Below, one piece after another: positions 47,709 to 61,008 of a stretch of DNA of 64,000 nucleotides. The notes beneath the pieces were generated by a model. That model saw nothing but the letters and a program-made list of their open reading frames with translations. It made no database searches and had not been told where the DNA came from. The DNA comes from Pomacea canaliculata. Lineage: Eukaryota > Mollusca > Gastropoda > Architaenioglossa > Ampullariidae. The translations under genes were made by a program, and so were the position numbers. Location of the stretch: assembly GCF_003073045.1 (NCBI RefSeq), contig NC_037597.1, positions 24,690,158-24,754,157 on the forward strand, written 5' to 3'. The number at the start of each line of letters is the position of its first letter. Position 1 is the stretch's first letter.

Positions 47709-50700
47709 AATGATGTGCTGGTTGTGCGAGTGCATGCAGGCACTATCGTAGAAGAACTACACCAGCATGAGCTCTCCTTGCTCCTATCACTGATACCACC
47801 CAACCTTCTATCCTAACCATAACCTGTACTTAGTCACCACGGTGGTGCTGCTGCTGCTAGGTATGGGGACGATGCTAAATGCGATGATCAGATGACTTCA
47901 TCAATTATTCCTAAGGCTGCCAGTGTCTATACAGCTCGACTGTCTTCGACACGAACTAGACTAGCGGGGAAAAAAGCTTTTTGCTGAATACAATTCATTA
48001 CGAATTGAATTATCAGACAGACGATACCTATAGAACGTATGTTCATTATTAATACTAGCTTGCCATGCACTCATTGTGTCTCGTGATTAGCGAGAATTAA
48101 TGACTTTACGCTCGAGAGAGAGAATACATAATATTTCTCGCGCCGCACGGAAACCAAACATTATTTTTCCCAGATTATCAACAAAGCTGTGCTGACGGTT
48201 AAAACCTCCCTGTCATGTTACTTGATCCTCAGTACACAGAAGGTTAATTAATGTTCACACATTACCCTCATTATCCTTGTGGTACGCGATTCTTTGCAAA
48301 GTTTGCCGCCAAATGTTACATACACCATCTTTTCGACTTGTTACCTGAGGCTGGACACTGTCGAACTTGATGTCGAACTCCCGCTTGTGTGTCATCTTCA
48401 GTTTTGGGGACTTGCTTCTGTTTGTGAAGCCAAGAATGGCTTGTGATAACTAAAATCAGAGTTCGCTTTAACAACTCTATCAACCTCCACAAAAGCAGCT
48501 TTCAGAAACGAGATCATGACATTTAAACTCGATATCAAACGTGTCGCTCAGTCAGACCGCCAACTTCAATAATTAAAAAAACGAAACAGAAAAAAAAAAG
48601 TTTGAGAAGTTTGAACAGCACCACAGGTAGCCCGGATGTAATGTCGCAAACTCAGATGCCATTGCTCTTCTAACCTAGTTCTTCGGACACCCAGGTCCCG
48701 ACATAAGTCTCGTTGTAGGTCAAGCCTGGAGGTGTCTGTGTCAGCAGCTTCCGGCAACATCGTCTGATTAGCTGTTAAGCGCGTGAATCAAAGACGAGAT
48801 GAAGCAGTCCTGCGGCGATGTAGTCATCGGCCGTCTCTTCGGCCAGAACTGCATCGTTTGATGTGCGATGATCACAAGCCGCGGTCGTCAGGGTCACCGT
48901 GCGACCGTTGCAGCCATGTCTTCCCTCGTCCTTCTTGCACGCCGAGGGCAGATGCTCCGTTTCTTGACGGCGAGCTTGATGTTCAGTCCTGAAGCTGGCT
49001 AAAATCAGAATATTGTTCACTGTTCAGTTTGGTAGTTTGGGACCTTCATTTGTTCACTCCTGTCACCTGCCTACCGTCATCTCCTCAACGTTTTCATCAC
49101 ATTCCAATCATCAGTATCACTATCAGTACGTTCATCATCACTAACATTGACGGTCTTGTCGTTGCTGTTATTATCATTATCAAAATCTCTAAAATCTCAG
49201 GGCAAGGAGCTATTTCATCCGAAACTGTTCTTTCATTTCGGGTGTTGAGCGCACGTGTCTGTCCTCTTCATTTCTGGTGTTTTGCCTAAGGATAGATAAA
49301 CCTAACTTTACATTCTTTTATATACCATACCTAGGGGCAACATGGGTGATAGTGAGTATCGTCCTGAGGTCTGCCAGACCATCAGACAAAGGGACGCCTT
49401 CTAAATCCTGCGCATTAGATACGTAAAACCACTTACCCTGCTCCTATGCTCACTAAACTGTGGGTTTCTTTACCTATACTTTTTACACAGCACACCTTTA
49501 CGGCTAGGTAAATATATTTACGGAAGCCCAACTTTATATACCTTTGTGATCCATAACTATATATTATTGTATAGATAAGTTTACATATCTTTGTGTGTAA
49601 CTTCACATACCTTTGAGTGTTTTAAACCTTTACGAGGACATAACTTTGCATACATTTGTGGAGCTAAATGCTCATGGGGAAAAGGATGCCAAGGCGTCCT
49701 ACAGGAAAGCAAGTTGGAAAAAATGCAGCAAGGATACAAACAACATGTGTTCAGACCTTCACGGACAACCGACGACAAGCCGAACAGAACCGTCTGAAAG
49801 ATCAAAGCGGGAGTTTCCGCTTGCCGCAGGTGTTCTTGATTTCACCTGCTGGCCGTCGCAGAGGTGGAGGAAGTCTAGCGAAAGGGTGAGGGACTAGGGG
49901 TGAAGCAGGGAGGAGCGAAGACCGGTCTGTGAGTTACGTGAGGGAGGAGAGGCGAAGATGCGAGTATGGGAGATGGCGGATGGTGGGGTCAGTGAGTGTG
50001 GACGTATTGTTCTCGTTTGATATGGCGAGCAGGTCAAGGGTCAGGACGTCCAAAAAAGTGCAGATTGTACAAGCTAGCAGCTACACTTTACATCCCAACT
50101 CATCCCTTGAATCCCTTGAGAGAACAACTTGATGCACGCTGGAAAGTGTCGAATGGCACCGAAAAAAGTTGATATCCTCATCCCTCTCTTTGACAAGACC
50201 AGGAAGGCGGCATCTTCCAAGAGCAAACTACACCCTGCTTTGCTTTATCGGCGTCACTTGTTCCAAGTCCTTGCCACCCGATCACCTTCAGGTCTGAGGC
50301 CCATACCCTGTCCTAAATCCACCCAGTTCTCTTCCACATCTTTCTTCAATGTGGCTGGAGTCCATTTCCTCACCGAGTTCACAGAAAGCACAAGATTCTG
50401 TGGCGGAGAATGCAACGCATCGACTGTAGCGATCGTTGACCGTTCGTGAAAGAACTTGGGTCGGAAGTCCGGCCTTCCTTTTTTTTTTTTTATTTTGCTC
50501 TTGTGTGAAACCAGCTCCATGCATGCCGGTCGTACGTTGGGTGGAAGAAGGGAAGGAGAGAACACAAGAACACAATATGTGGCACCCGCTGTTTTGACAG
50601 TGGCTGACATGTCACTGACCCTAACCTCTGACGACAACCGCTCAGACAAACCGAAGGCCTCGAAGACTGAGAGGGGTTCAAATTCTGTCTTACAGTATCT

Positions 50701-51282
50701 AGCAGCGAGTCTGGGTTTTCACAATAGAGAATTCGGGTAGTTTCACCACCCGATTACTCGCTTCTCTCAGGTTTGGGTAGTTGATGCCATCCACTGGGGA
50801 TGGAGGAGATGGAGGAAGGGCGATTGGAGGACCTATTCAGGGGCTGGAGTCTTCATATCCTTTCCTCCATACATGAAATAGAGGGAGCTCGCCTCTGCTA
50901 TGTAACTCCATTGCTATGTATGTGTCTGGAAACTCTGTTCCTTATTTACGGGAATATGTATGGGAACCCTGCTCTGGACCGTGAAAGAAAAAAAAAAACT
51001 GCGTTATTGGCAACAAGTCCAGGTGTGTGTGTGTGGATAAAGAAGTCAGCGCGGCACTCTCTGACATCAACTGTAACCGCCTCATCTCCCCCTCCAACAA
51101 AAATGAACGCGACATTAACTTCCTAAAGCATTGTATCATTCTCACACTTTGATCAAGATGCCAGAAGTATCGAGTCACCCTCCCCCTGCCAACTTGGTCG
51201 AGATGTGGCAATTCAGACTGACATCCCTCCCTCTGCCCCACTCCTCCTTCTGCCATTTCTTCTTTCCCCCCTCCTACTGTGT

Positions 51283-51328
51283 TTGTGTGCGTGCGTGCGT
51301 GCGTGCGTGCGTGTGTGTGTGTGTGCGC
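51283..51328 (+). repeat. (GTGC)n / (GT)n microsatellite
   Basis: GTGC tetramers followed by GT dinucleotides and a short GC stretch. Confidence 0.9.
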
Positions 51329-54300
51329 ACGCCTGTCTGTCTTCTTGTCGATGCAAGGCACAGACCAGATAAATGCAAGCCACGCAACCAGTCTTACCGA
51401 GTCAAGCAGTCATCTGTCTATACTCCTCAAATTAAGTGTAACGTTGTCAGAGACTTCCTCAAAACACAAAACTAGGAAAGAAAAGCAGAAAAAATGAAAT
51501 TTAATTAAAGTTGTTAGTGATTATTATCATTGATTCTTCCTCCTCTTATTAAAGTTATTGTTCTAGTTTTCGTTGATATAATAATTCATGCATTGTGCTT
51601 AACGACAACTAGCACCAACATTGCTAAGATGAGATGCTTTGGAAACCACTGTGGAAAACAGGTTCAAAGCACAGTTTGTTGTGATTTATGGAGAGCAACC
51701 CTGTGCAATTAGACGATGTATCAGTAGGAATAGTTCTAGAATGCATTTGAAAGATCACTTGCTATCGTTCAATATATTAGACTACAGCTTTCACTCTTCT
51801 AGGAGGTTATTGTGCACATAGATACCTTCACCACACACACACACACATGCCCACACACATTCCATCTGAGAGAGAGAGAGAAGTAGACAAAAGGAGACAG
51901 ATGACGATGGTGAGAAGAAATAATATCATTAGTATAACGATTTCGACCTCTTTATGTGTACAACCTTTGTAGGAATGTCTGAAGGAGATATTCACCTTGA
52001 TTGCGAGAAATAATATATACTGCACTAAGTTTTATTCGGTCAATAAAAACATTGGACCCAACGAGTCCTTTAAAAGTCCAATAAAGTCCACCAGGAAAGG
52101 AGACAAATACGATGATGAAAGGAATGAAAAGAACAGGAGAGATAACTGAAAGCAAAAGGACAAATAAAATAGAGGAGAAGTGTCCAATGATAACCTCAAG
52201 ATATTGTGAGTCGTATAGCGCGTGCCGTGACCTTGTCTGGACGCTAAGAAACCCACAGACAGCAAGCAAACCTCTGCTGGACAGTGCCGCCAGCCGCAGC
52301 TTCAGCGCCATCTTGGTAGTCCAACGTCTTCGCCCAGCGCTCTTCCCCGCGGTCAGCGAGCGCTGATCGATGGATCGATGCCGGAGTGAAATCAGGGCCA
52401 GCCAAGGCGGGACGCATGGCCGGACATAATATCGACAGCGCTGGTCAGCGGCCACTGGCCACCAGGGGTCTTAATGCAACCGTAGACCATGCAATTAGCG
52501 AGCCGGCCAAGCTGGACCAAGGGTCTGACAAAGCCAGGAAGCTGGACTGAGTGACTTCGTCCGGTTGTTCTTTCATCTTCTTCTCTATCTTCCTCGACCT
52601 CTGTTTTAGCGTTTTTAGTGCCATGACTTTCAAAACATTCATGAAATTCTCTGAACCATGTCTTTGTAGAGATACCTTGAAATATGTGTAGACATTGTGG
52701 CGGAACCCGGATACCGGTAGTATAAATGAAAGAAATAAAGAGGTGTCAAGAGAGACAATCATCCAATGGACACCTTCAACGATTAGCCTAATAAAACACC
52801 TAAATAGCCCTCCATAGATCGCCACCAAGAAAATTTCGAAGAGAATAAATAAAATTTGTTCGCGGGCGCTGAAAGAAGCGACTAGGAAAGGTCCAGTCCC
52901 TGTCAACCAAGCTCCCGGGGGAGATTAACCCGAATGAAAAAAAAATCACTGTGTCACGCCTAGTAACCATTTATGATTATTTTGTGGAAAATGACAGACA
53001 GGATAGTAAGGCTAGAAAGAGGATGGATTTGGGAGGAAGTGGCCAGAAATTACTGTTTTGTGTCTAAACCGTGCTCACGAACAGCACTTTCACATCAGGA
53101 GAAATGTGATTCTGATTTATTAACAGTTGTGCCAAGGAGACTCAGAGGACCGAAGGGCAGTGAGTGTTGGCCTCTTACTGCCTTTTTACTCACAAGCTTG
53201 GCGCAAGCTGGCGTCTGTTACCACCTTGCCATCTGTTACCAACCCATTGCAAGACTTGGTTGTTTACGATGGGGTGAGAACCCGTGGGATTCTGAGAGGA
53301 TCTGCGAGACAAGTCAGCAGTATGGATTCTTTGGTCTCACGTGCAATAATGGGAAGAAGGAGACCCACTGTCCGGCAAGATGCGATCGGTCTTGAGATGG
53401 TCGAGGACGCCGTTCCTGTTAGCCTGGACCACTTCCAGTTGACCACCGCCAGCGAGAGGATTCAAATTTTGCCGCGGCGTCCAGCCTCAATGGCCACGAG
53501 TCTCCGCATCCCACCCAGGTCCTCTTCCTTCTCCTCCTCCGACGCCTGTTCGCCTCGATGTCGATTCAGGACAAGAGTGTCTAGGCAAACACGTGCTGGC
53601 GTGAACGTAGTGTCATGGCGGGGACGCGTTCCGAACACGTGGACACGCCGAGCGACTCCGAGACCTTAACGAACGCCTCGCGCCGTCGCTCAGTTCGCTC
53701 CCGCAGAGCGAGGAGTCTGTCGCCTCCTCCATTAATTATTCACTAGGGAACGTACCTCTGGTGTTGATGCTTTCCTTACGTAACAGCTCGAGTGCTTGCA
53801 AATTAATTTATTACAAGGTTTTCTTTTAATCTAGTCCTTTCGTTATGATTTGTTTGTAGGTTTTTTATTTCTTTTTTCTTGGATTTTTGCCTTTATTAAA
53901 TTTTTTTATGCTGTTTATCAATGACTATGAATATTTATTTTAAAAAGTACGGTTAGGGTAAAACAACATGTACAAGGTCTGGACACCGCTTAATAACTTC
54001 AGAAACAAGACTTTTGTCTTTGAGTTCCTCATGTTGTCCCAAGGCAAAGACTTGTGCTCGCTTCATAACTACCGCCCCTGGAACGGTTGGACATGATGAG
54101 CATGGTGGCAAGGATTTCAACAACCAAGACTTATCTGTCAAGAGTGAATCCCAGAGTCGAATTCACTATTTAGTTCCGCTTGTAGATCATTTTCAATATC
54201 GCATTTCCTCATACATAAGATGCTGAGGTCTTTTATCTCAGACCTCAGAGACTCGACTGATCTCTTAACCATTTTTCTCAGAGTTCGGTCGACCTGCTCC

Positions 54301-54895
54301 TTTAGTAAAATTAAATCATCCAAAGATGCTCTGTTGACTTCTACTTCAGAAAATATAGATGTTACTAATGTTTTGATTCAGTTCATCCACTGCATTTTAC
54401 TCTTCTTGACCTGGCTGACCTGACCTGGGTCTCTCCACATGGGGTCACACAAGACAGGAGCAAGCAGCCCCGAACACCCGCGTCAGGAATGCATCATTGC
54501 AGATGCGACCTTTGACCCTAAATGAAGTCCACATACGTCAGACAGCTCCAGGAATCTGTGAGAAGGTTCATATCCTGGCGCCACGAGGTAATGGGCAACT
54601 GAGAAGACAGGGTTGTCATCCCGCCTCCACGGCTCAATGGGAGGGAGAGGTGTGTGGATGGGAGGAGGACAGTCTGATTTACCGCAGCAGACAGGAGGAG
54701 AGATGCCAGCACCTGATTGTCTCTACCCTGCGCTGCCGAGAGGCTTCGGTGGTCAGTTCTGCTTGCTGACCTCGGGGTCACCTTGCATACGTCCCTGACC
54801 TTTTGACACCAGCTGCGAACCTATAATCACGGGGGTACTTCGTGCAGGAAACCAGTTTGGGATCTTCAACAAGAGTTCACCAGTTTAGAAAACTT

Positions 54896-54942
54896 AAAAT
54901 AAAATAAAATAAAATAAAATAAAATAAAATAAAATAAAATAA
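54896..54942 (+). repeat. (AAAAT)n pentanucleotide repeat
   Basis: About nine perfect AAAAT units in tandem. Confidence 0.95.
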
Positions 54943-57182
54943 CTTCTCGATGAGATGTCTACGAGATTATTTCGAAGACGAGAAGAAAATATGTTTTTTG
55001 TGTGTTTGCTTCAAGATTTTTTTAAAAGGTGTTTATGATCTTCAGTCGCAGACGTTGAGGATTTAGGGAGGAGCCAATAGACATAACAGTTACTTCCATG
55101 TTTATTGGTCATAATTTCTTCGCTCCTGAAGGGTTTGTCATTCACAATCTTGATATAGCAGATATAATCGCTATGAAATGTAATAGGAAATAGGAAAATT
55201 CAAATTTATTGAGGCCTCAAACGGTAAGGGCTTGTGTTTTCTTTGCTGCATATTTTAATTACCAGCTACATGGCTCTAAGACATCTCCAGCCAGAAAGTC
55301 ACTTTCCTCTTCTGCCAGCAAGATGCCCGAGGCCACCGGCAAGTCCAGGATCACCTGATTTGCAGTTAAAAGCCGGAAAATGATAGACCTACCTCTTAAT
55401 AGAGACATCGAATGTCCCAAACAGCCTCCCACACACACCACCACTACCTCTACCCCCTACCACCAACACCTCCGCCACCACCACCACATCCACAACCATC
55501 CGCTCACGCAAGTTGGTTTTAGTAGACTTGTAGACAAGTAGATAGTAACTCAGGAAGTTCGCCTTTTAAAATAAATATTTTTATTATTGTTTTGTTAGCC
55601 TGGCTCAGTGGATTTAACAATACTATTAGTACTTAGCATAATAGTTTTATAAACACACGCGTACAGACAGACAGTCACAAGAAGAAAGGTCGCAAAACTT
55701 CAGATCAACCGACTTTCCAGCTGACCCTCGGACAAGACAGGAGGAGGGAAGCCGGAAGAAGAATATGTAAAATAAAGGAAGAGAAAAAGATAGGAATGCA
55801 TTTCCGACAATTAACAATTGAAAAACTTGCTGTTTTGTAATGAAAACGAGTCAGACAGAAGCCGACTTGTCGACGGAACACTACACAGTCTCAATTAACC
55901 CCTCCCAGGGCTATTTCTCTTTTTTTGCGACAGTTCAGTTTTGAACCTGTCCTCCCTAGTGGCTCCTCCCAAGCCATGAATATTTCATCATGAGAAAAGT
56001 GGGTCATGCAATATGGTCCACGCGAGGTCATCGATGGCGAAGAAGGGGAACTGTTTTGACTTTGGACAGCTACTATTTCTGAAGTCGTGGTCAGATGAAA
56101 CTCCACAAGCTAAACTTCTGAAACAACTGGAAAAAGTCAATAGTCTCAGACTATTGGTTGCTTGTCTTGTAGAACAGTGAAATGACATGTAGAATTCATG
56201 TCCCAGGCGAGCTTTAAATGGGCATGGCATTATTTTGTCCGTTCCTCTTTTCGATAAATATGAAGTCTTGTAATATCCTTTGGTATATTCTTCGCCAACA
56301 ACACTTTCGTCGTTCTTGACATCAGATGGCATCTAGCATTTAATGATAATCACCTGCTTTCAACAGTTTTAGAACTGAGGTAACTGCTTAGAATGAGTCA
56401 CGTGTATTAAACTGATGTTTTCATGGTCCGACCTCTCGGAATGTGTTCGACTGCATCATAATTGGATATATTTATATGGGTAAATGGGATACCTGTATCG
56501 GGATAAATAATATATATCTGTACCTGGATACACAAGACAATGGGATGTGTGTGTGTATATATATATATAGATGGGACAGTAAGTGATTTTACCTGTATAT
56601 AACTTAGTAGGATGTTATATAATGGGATATCTTTTGAGTAAAGACATGAAAGATGTCTCTGAAACAGATCTGTATCTCTTTAGAAATGTAGCAAATAAAT
56701 AAAAAAAGGGATTGCTGTGGCTTGAGCAGTGAATACTGTTGTTGCTATGGTAACAGGAAACGTGGTTAAAGCGCGTATGGTGAGTTGCTGTTGTCTTAAA
56801 TGAATAGTGGGATGTCAAATGTTTGTGATGGTAAAATACTTATGTTTCCTGAAATCATTCTCAGAAAGGCGGAGTTTGTAGATGTGTATGTTCAGAACAG
56901 AAGGGGTTAATGAGGAGAAGTAGTAACTTGCACCAAGCTCCATCCAGGTTAGCATGTAACCACTCGTCCTCCTGTTTCTCTAGTTCTTTTGCTCACCCGC
57001 TCGTCTGCTCCCCAATCCTAGGAAGTACCACAGGTCATCTGTACCGGTCAAAAGTTCAAGAGCAAGTGAAGGAGTCCTCTCCCTGTTCTCACAGATTCCC
57101 TCCAACCAAAAACTAATATATCATCTTTGCTCCAACCCCAGGCTTACCTTGTGGTGAAGTCTCTCACCGGAACTTCCCTCAA

Positions 57183-57192
57183 GCGCATGCGC
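57183..57192. promoter_or_regulatory. NRF1-like palindrome next to an E-box
   Basis: GCGCATGCGC matches the NRF1 core. A TCACGTGA E-box follows at 57235-57242. The surrounding 60 bases are GC-rich within AT-rich sequence, so this could be a promoter, but no transcript is visible. Confidence 0.35.
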
Positions 57193-60100
57193 AGCAGCTC
57201 TGTGCACTGAAGACGCGGAGAGGAGAGTATGAGGTCACGTGATCATGGACTGGACGCACAGCTTCAACCTCGTTTTTTTTAAAGACTAATCCGAGTGCAA
57301 AAATGATTTTCAAATGTTTAGGTTCACTGTTACATTCGTGATAAAAGATTAATTTACGAAACATGAGCGAAACTTTATGTTCCTTTTTGTTCCATTTTTA
57401 AAAATATTTAAATTGGATTTTAATAAAAATTTTACATTATTTTGGTGACAAATTACCGATATTTTAATGAGCGGCCAACTGGCTGGCAGCTTCGAGCTCA
57501 TTTCTCTCTGGGGTTCGCCTTTAATAATGATAAGAGATAGAAAGAAGAAATTGTGTGGTGGACGTGACAGAACAATAGTCTGATGGTGTCGCGACCCTTT
57601 CATTCTCCACAATTAGTTTTCCTGTCGCCCTTTGTGCCCTCGGAGTATTGTTCATGATCAACACTTATATTAAGCCATTTTTTTCCCATGGGATTTCATT
57701 TACTGTCTATCTCAGATTCTCTGGCTTTATATCATGTCATCTTTATTAGCGCAACAGGTCGCCAGCACAATGGAACTTTTTCTTCACACAACACCCTCGC
57801 CACTCTCTCCACCACAACAACAAGGAACACGTGACGTCACAGTTCCGTACATAGTTTTATCGTAATGTCATGTTACATATTGGTCAGGAAATCAGCTTTC
57901 AAAATACAGAATACTGAGGTAGATGTCAAGAGAAAGAGAATAACAAACTGCATGATTATATAGAATTGACCACCAAAATGTCAGTCGTGCGCGCGCACAC
58001 GAACTCTACGTCACAACTTGAGCAGCGACGACAATAAAATATTAGCAACTCTTTATTTATCTTATACAGAGGAGATATTACAAATGTGGTATAATATATT
58101 TCACCCGTATTTGTGCAAGATTGACAACAAAAAAACCAAGAATTGGAGTAGAATGTGTATCGACACAAAAAAGACACATTGGAAAAAATATATTATGAAC
58201 GGGTTTACACAAAATGGTCCTCAGTAATGACAGAGCTAGGTATCTGAGAAATGAAGCCACCACAATTAGTCTAAGTGAGTGTGTACCTCACACTGAGATG
58301 TAAAATGACGAAAAAATAGTCAAGACTTGGTCGAGAGCACGGACACACGAACGAATAAAATGAGCGGTCTAACTAACCGACTACAACTAAACGACAAGAC
58401 AACAGAACATGAGGTCGGAGAAATATTCTTGTAATCAATGTGTGATGACGAGAGTGAGAAAGATGGAGTGAAGGATACGAACATGTGAGAGAAAGAGACA
58501 GAGAGAGAGAAAGGCTGACTGATTAACATTCTATTAATATTATTAAAAACGATAAATACTTCTGTCCACTTCACAAATTTAGCCCAGTGATATTTACCCA
58601 GTTCAGATTGAAAATATAAAGAAAGGAGGAGAAAAATGTCCAGTGTTCAGAGCAAAAAAAATATAAAATAAATAAATAAAAAAAAATAAAAAATAAAGCA
58701 TCCTTTGTTGCGGCTGGAAACATGAAATGTCTAGTATTACCGTCGTGGGTCCGACAGTAAGCGTGCTTGCGAGGGTCAGAATAAGCACACGACGGGGTGA
58801 AAGGTGAAAGGTGAAAGGTAGCGATTGTCTGAAGAATATGAAAGAAGAGCTCAGTGCTGTGAGTTTTCTTATCCGTGAGTGAGTGAACACAGCAGCGTCT
58901 GAAAGTTTCCCTTTCGTGACCGAAGGATCAGAAAGATTTGTTGCTGTCGAATTTTCTTATTATTCACCTACCCTTCCACCATCGGCTACAGTTCTAATTT
59001 AAAGGCACTTTCTGTTTATCACAAACAACGTATAGCAAGAGGGGAGAAAAAAATTCTTTAGACTTTATATCTGTTGTGATGATAAATAAAATCGTTCGGT
59101 AGACAACCAACCAGTCACATTCAAGCAACATCAGTAGGTAAGGGTAGTTTTTACACCATGGAGAGTATCACTGGGTGGGAACATTGCTGAAATATAACCC
59201 GACCTTCAGTGGGCATCCAGATAAGAAGAGGTAACTCTATCGGCTTCTCCGGGAAGCGAACCGCGTCGAGTTACTTTTGAGCCTATTAACGGATGTGGGG
59301 GGGGGAACAGCTAGCAGTTTACCTGACACTTTGATGGCTTCGGACAAGTCGCAGTTAAGTCTACATTTTGTGGCTGTGAATCTCCTTGTCGGCAAACTAA
59401 TATTTTGTGTTTATAATCTGCTTAACTGTTATGACAACCAGCATTTATTTTTATATGATCGAGAAGCTGTGCAAGGACCCGGATGTTTTTGTTGTAAATT
59501 TACAAAACAAATACTTGTCAGATGATTCAGAGAAAGAATGACTTCTGGATGTTTCCTTCCCACAGACCTATTAAAAAAATAAATCACGTGTCATGCAGAA
59601 ACCAATCAGTGCGCAGCAGACTTTACTCCCTCGACGGTTACAGGACAAATACTTTACAAAATTTATAAACTCTGATAGGTGAGAGGTCAAATAAAGGTAG
59701 GTCAAACAATAGAAACCTTGGCAAACTGGACAGGAGGAGGATTATCCTATTCCTCTACCATACTTCTCTACCTTTGAGAAGTGTTTCTTTTAAGCAACTC
59801 TGTGAAGATTGTCTCCGTTTTCAATGAACACCTGCATGAATCATTCCTTAATGACTATGAAATAAACTAAAGTATTAGTTTTAATAAACAACAGGAGTGG
59901 GACATATATTGTGAACACGTTGTACCTTTTACAAATAAAATTGTTTTAACAAACATCTGTTTTATTAGGGGGACCCTACTTTTCAGACCTGTCAATGGGT
60001 TCTTGTAGGCACTCAACAAATGACAGTCGATGAAGTGAGAATGTCAGCTTGAGGTAGGTACAAACGAGGAAACGAAGAGAAACTAACTAAATATTGAATT

Positions 60101-60993
60101 TGATTACAAAGAAGTAAAAAAAAAAGTCCTGAGATTCATTCCCCGAATAGGCTGGAGAAAGAGATGAAGTGCAGAACTGTCGTCTTCAAACGCAGATTGG
60201 AATGAGGGAAAGATGAAGACAAGGGCGAGGATAGAAAGCAGCTGCCTCCCCCAGAGGACTTTCTCTCGCTTCCCTCCCTCACAACTTTACTCAGAACCCG
60301 CAGACCGGCAGGAAGCAGACAGGAGGATATTATCACTCAAAGAAAGAGTCCAGACAGCCAACCAGCCAGACCGACGGTGACGATGTCCCACCTCAACTTC
60401 CTCGCCAGGCTGATGTTCCCACCTTGAAGAGCGATGAGGGAGCGAGAGCGAAGATGATGAAACATACCTGTGCAACCGCTTCCCGTAGTCATGACAACAA
60501 GTGGCCAGAAAAAAATGCCAGCAATGAGACGGTCGCCAACAGACTTTCTCCGACTCCCTCCCTGCAACCTTTCAAACCTGTCTAAGAAAAATCCACAGGG
60601 ACCGTCGTTAAATTTGGGTTTCAAGAGAGAACTGAGCATGCTGCTTTAAGGTAGAATCTTTATTTATTGTCACAATTAATTATCTACCTTAGAGATAATA
60701 CAGTCAACAAACGTCCTTATCGTCGAATCCACACAAGCCGACAGAAGGCAAGAAGGACGAGTGTTTTCCAAAGAGAGGCAAGGCAAGCAGTGAGTCATGC
60801 GATTGTGAGGAGTAGCATATATCGACCTTTCCTCCTAGAGAGTGGACCCATTACACGGTCACAGCTGGGTCTGAGTTACACAACTGTTGACTGAGGGTAT
60901 TGATCCAACCCCCGGTGCTACACCCTGGGAACAAGTACCAACGCAGTCGTTGTCGTGACTTCCATCGCTTTGCTCGCCATCAAGGAAACCATC

Positions 60994-61008
60994 CCTCCAG
61001 ATGGCGCT
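60994..61008 (+). promoter_or_regulatory. CTCF-like motif
   Basis: CCTCCAGATGGCGCT agrees with the CTCF core consensus except at position 3, in the same orientation as the 35347 match. This is motif evidence only. Confidence 0.3.

Noticed and set aside
48775..48998. Minus-strand 74-codon frame after an acceptor-like TTTTAG
   Set aside because: No family similarity, and its phase does not fit the candidate exon at 52232-52311.
52445..52906. 153-codon minus-strand frame with hydrophobic segments
   Set aside because: No recognisable domain, atypical composition and no splice or promoter support.
53127..53669. 180-codon plus-strand open frame in a GC-rich patch
   Set aside because: Arg/Ser/Pro-rich with no motif, overlapping another unrelated open frame; GC-rich sequence keeps frames open.
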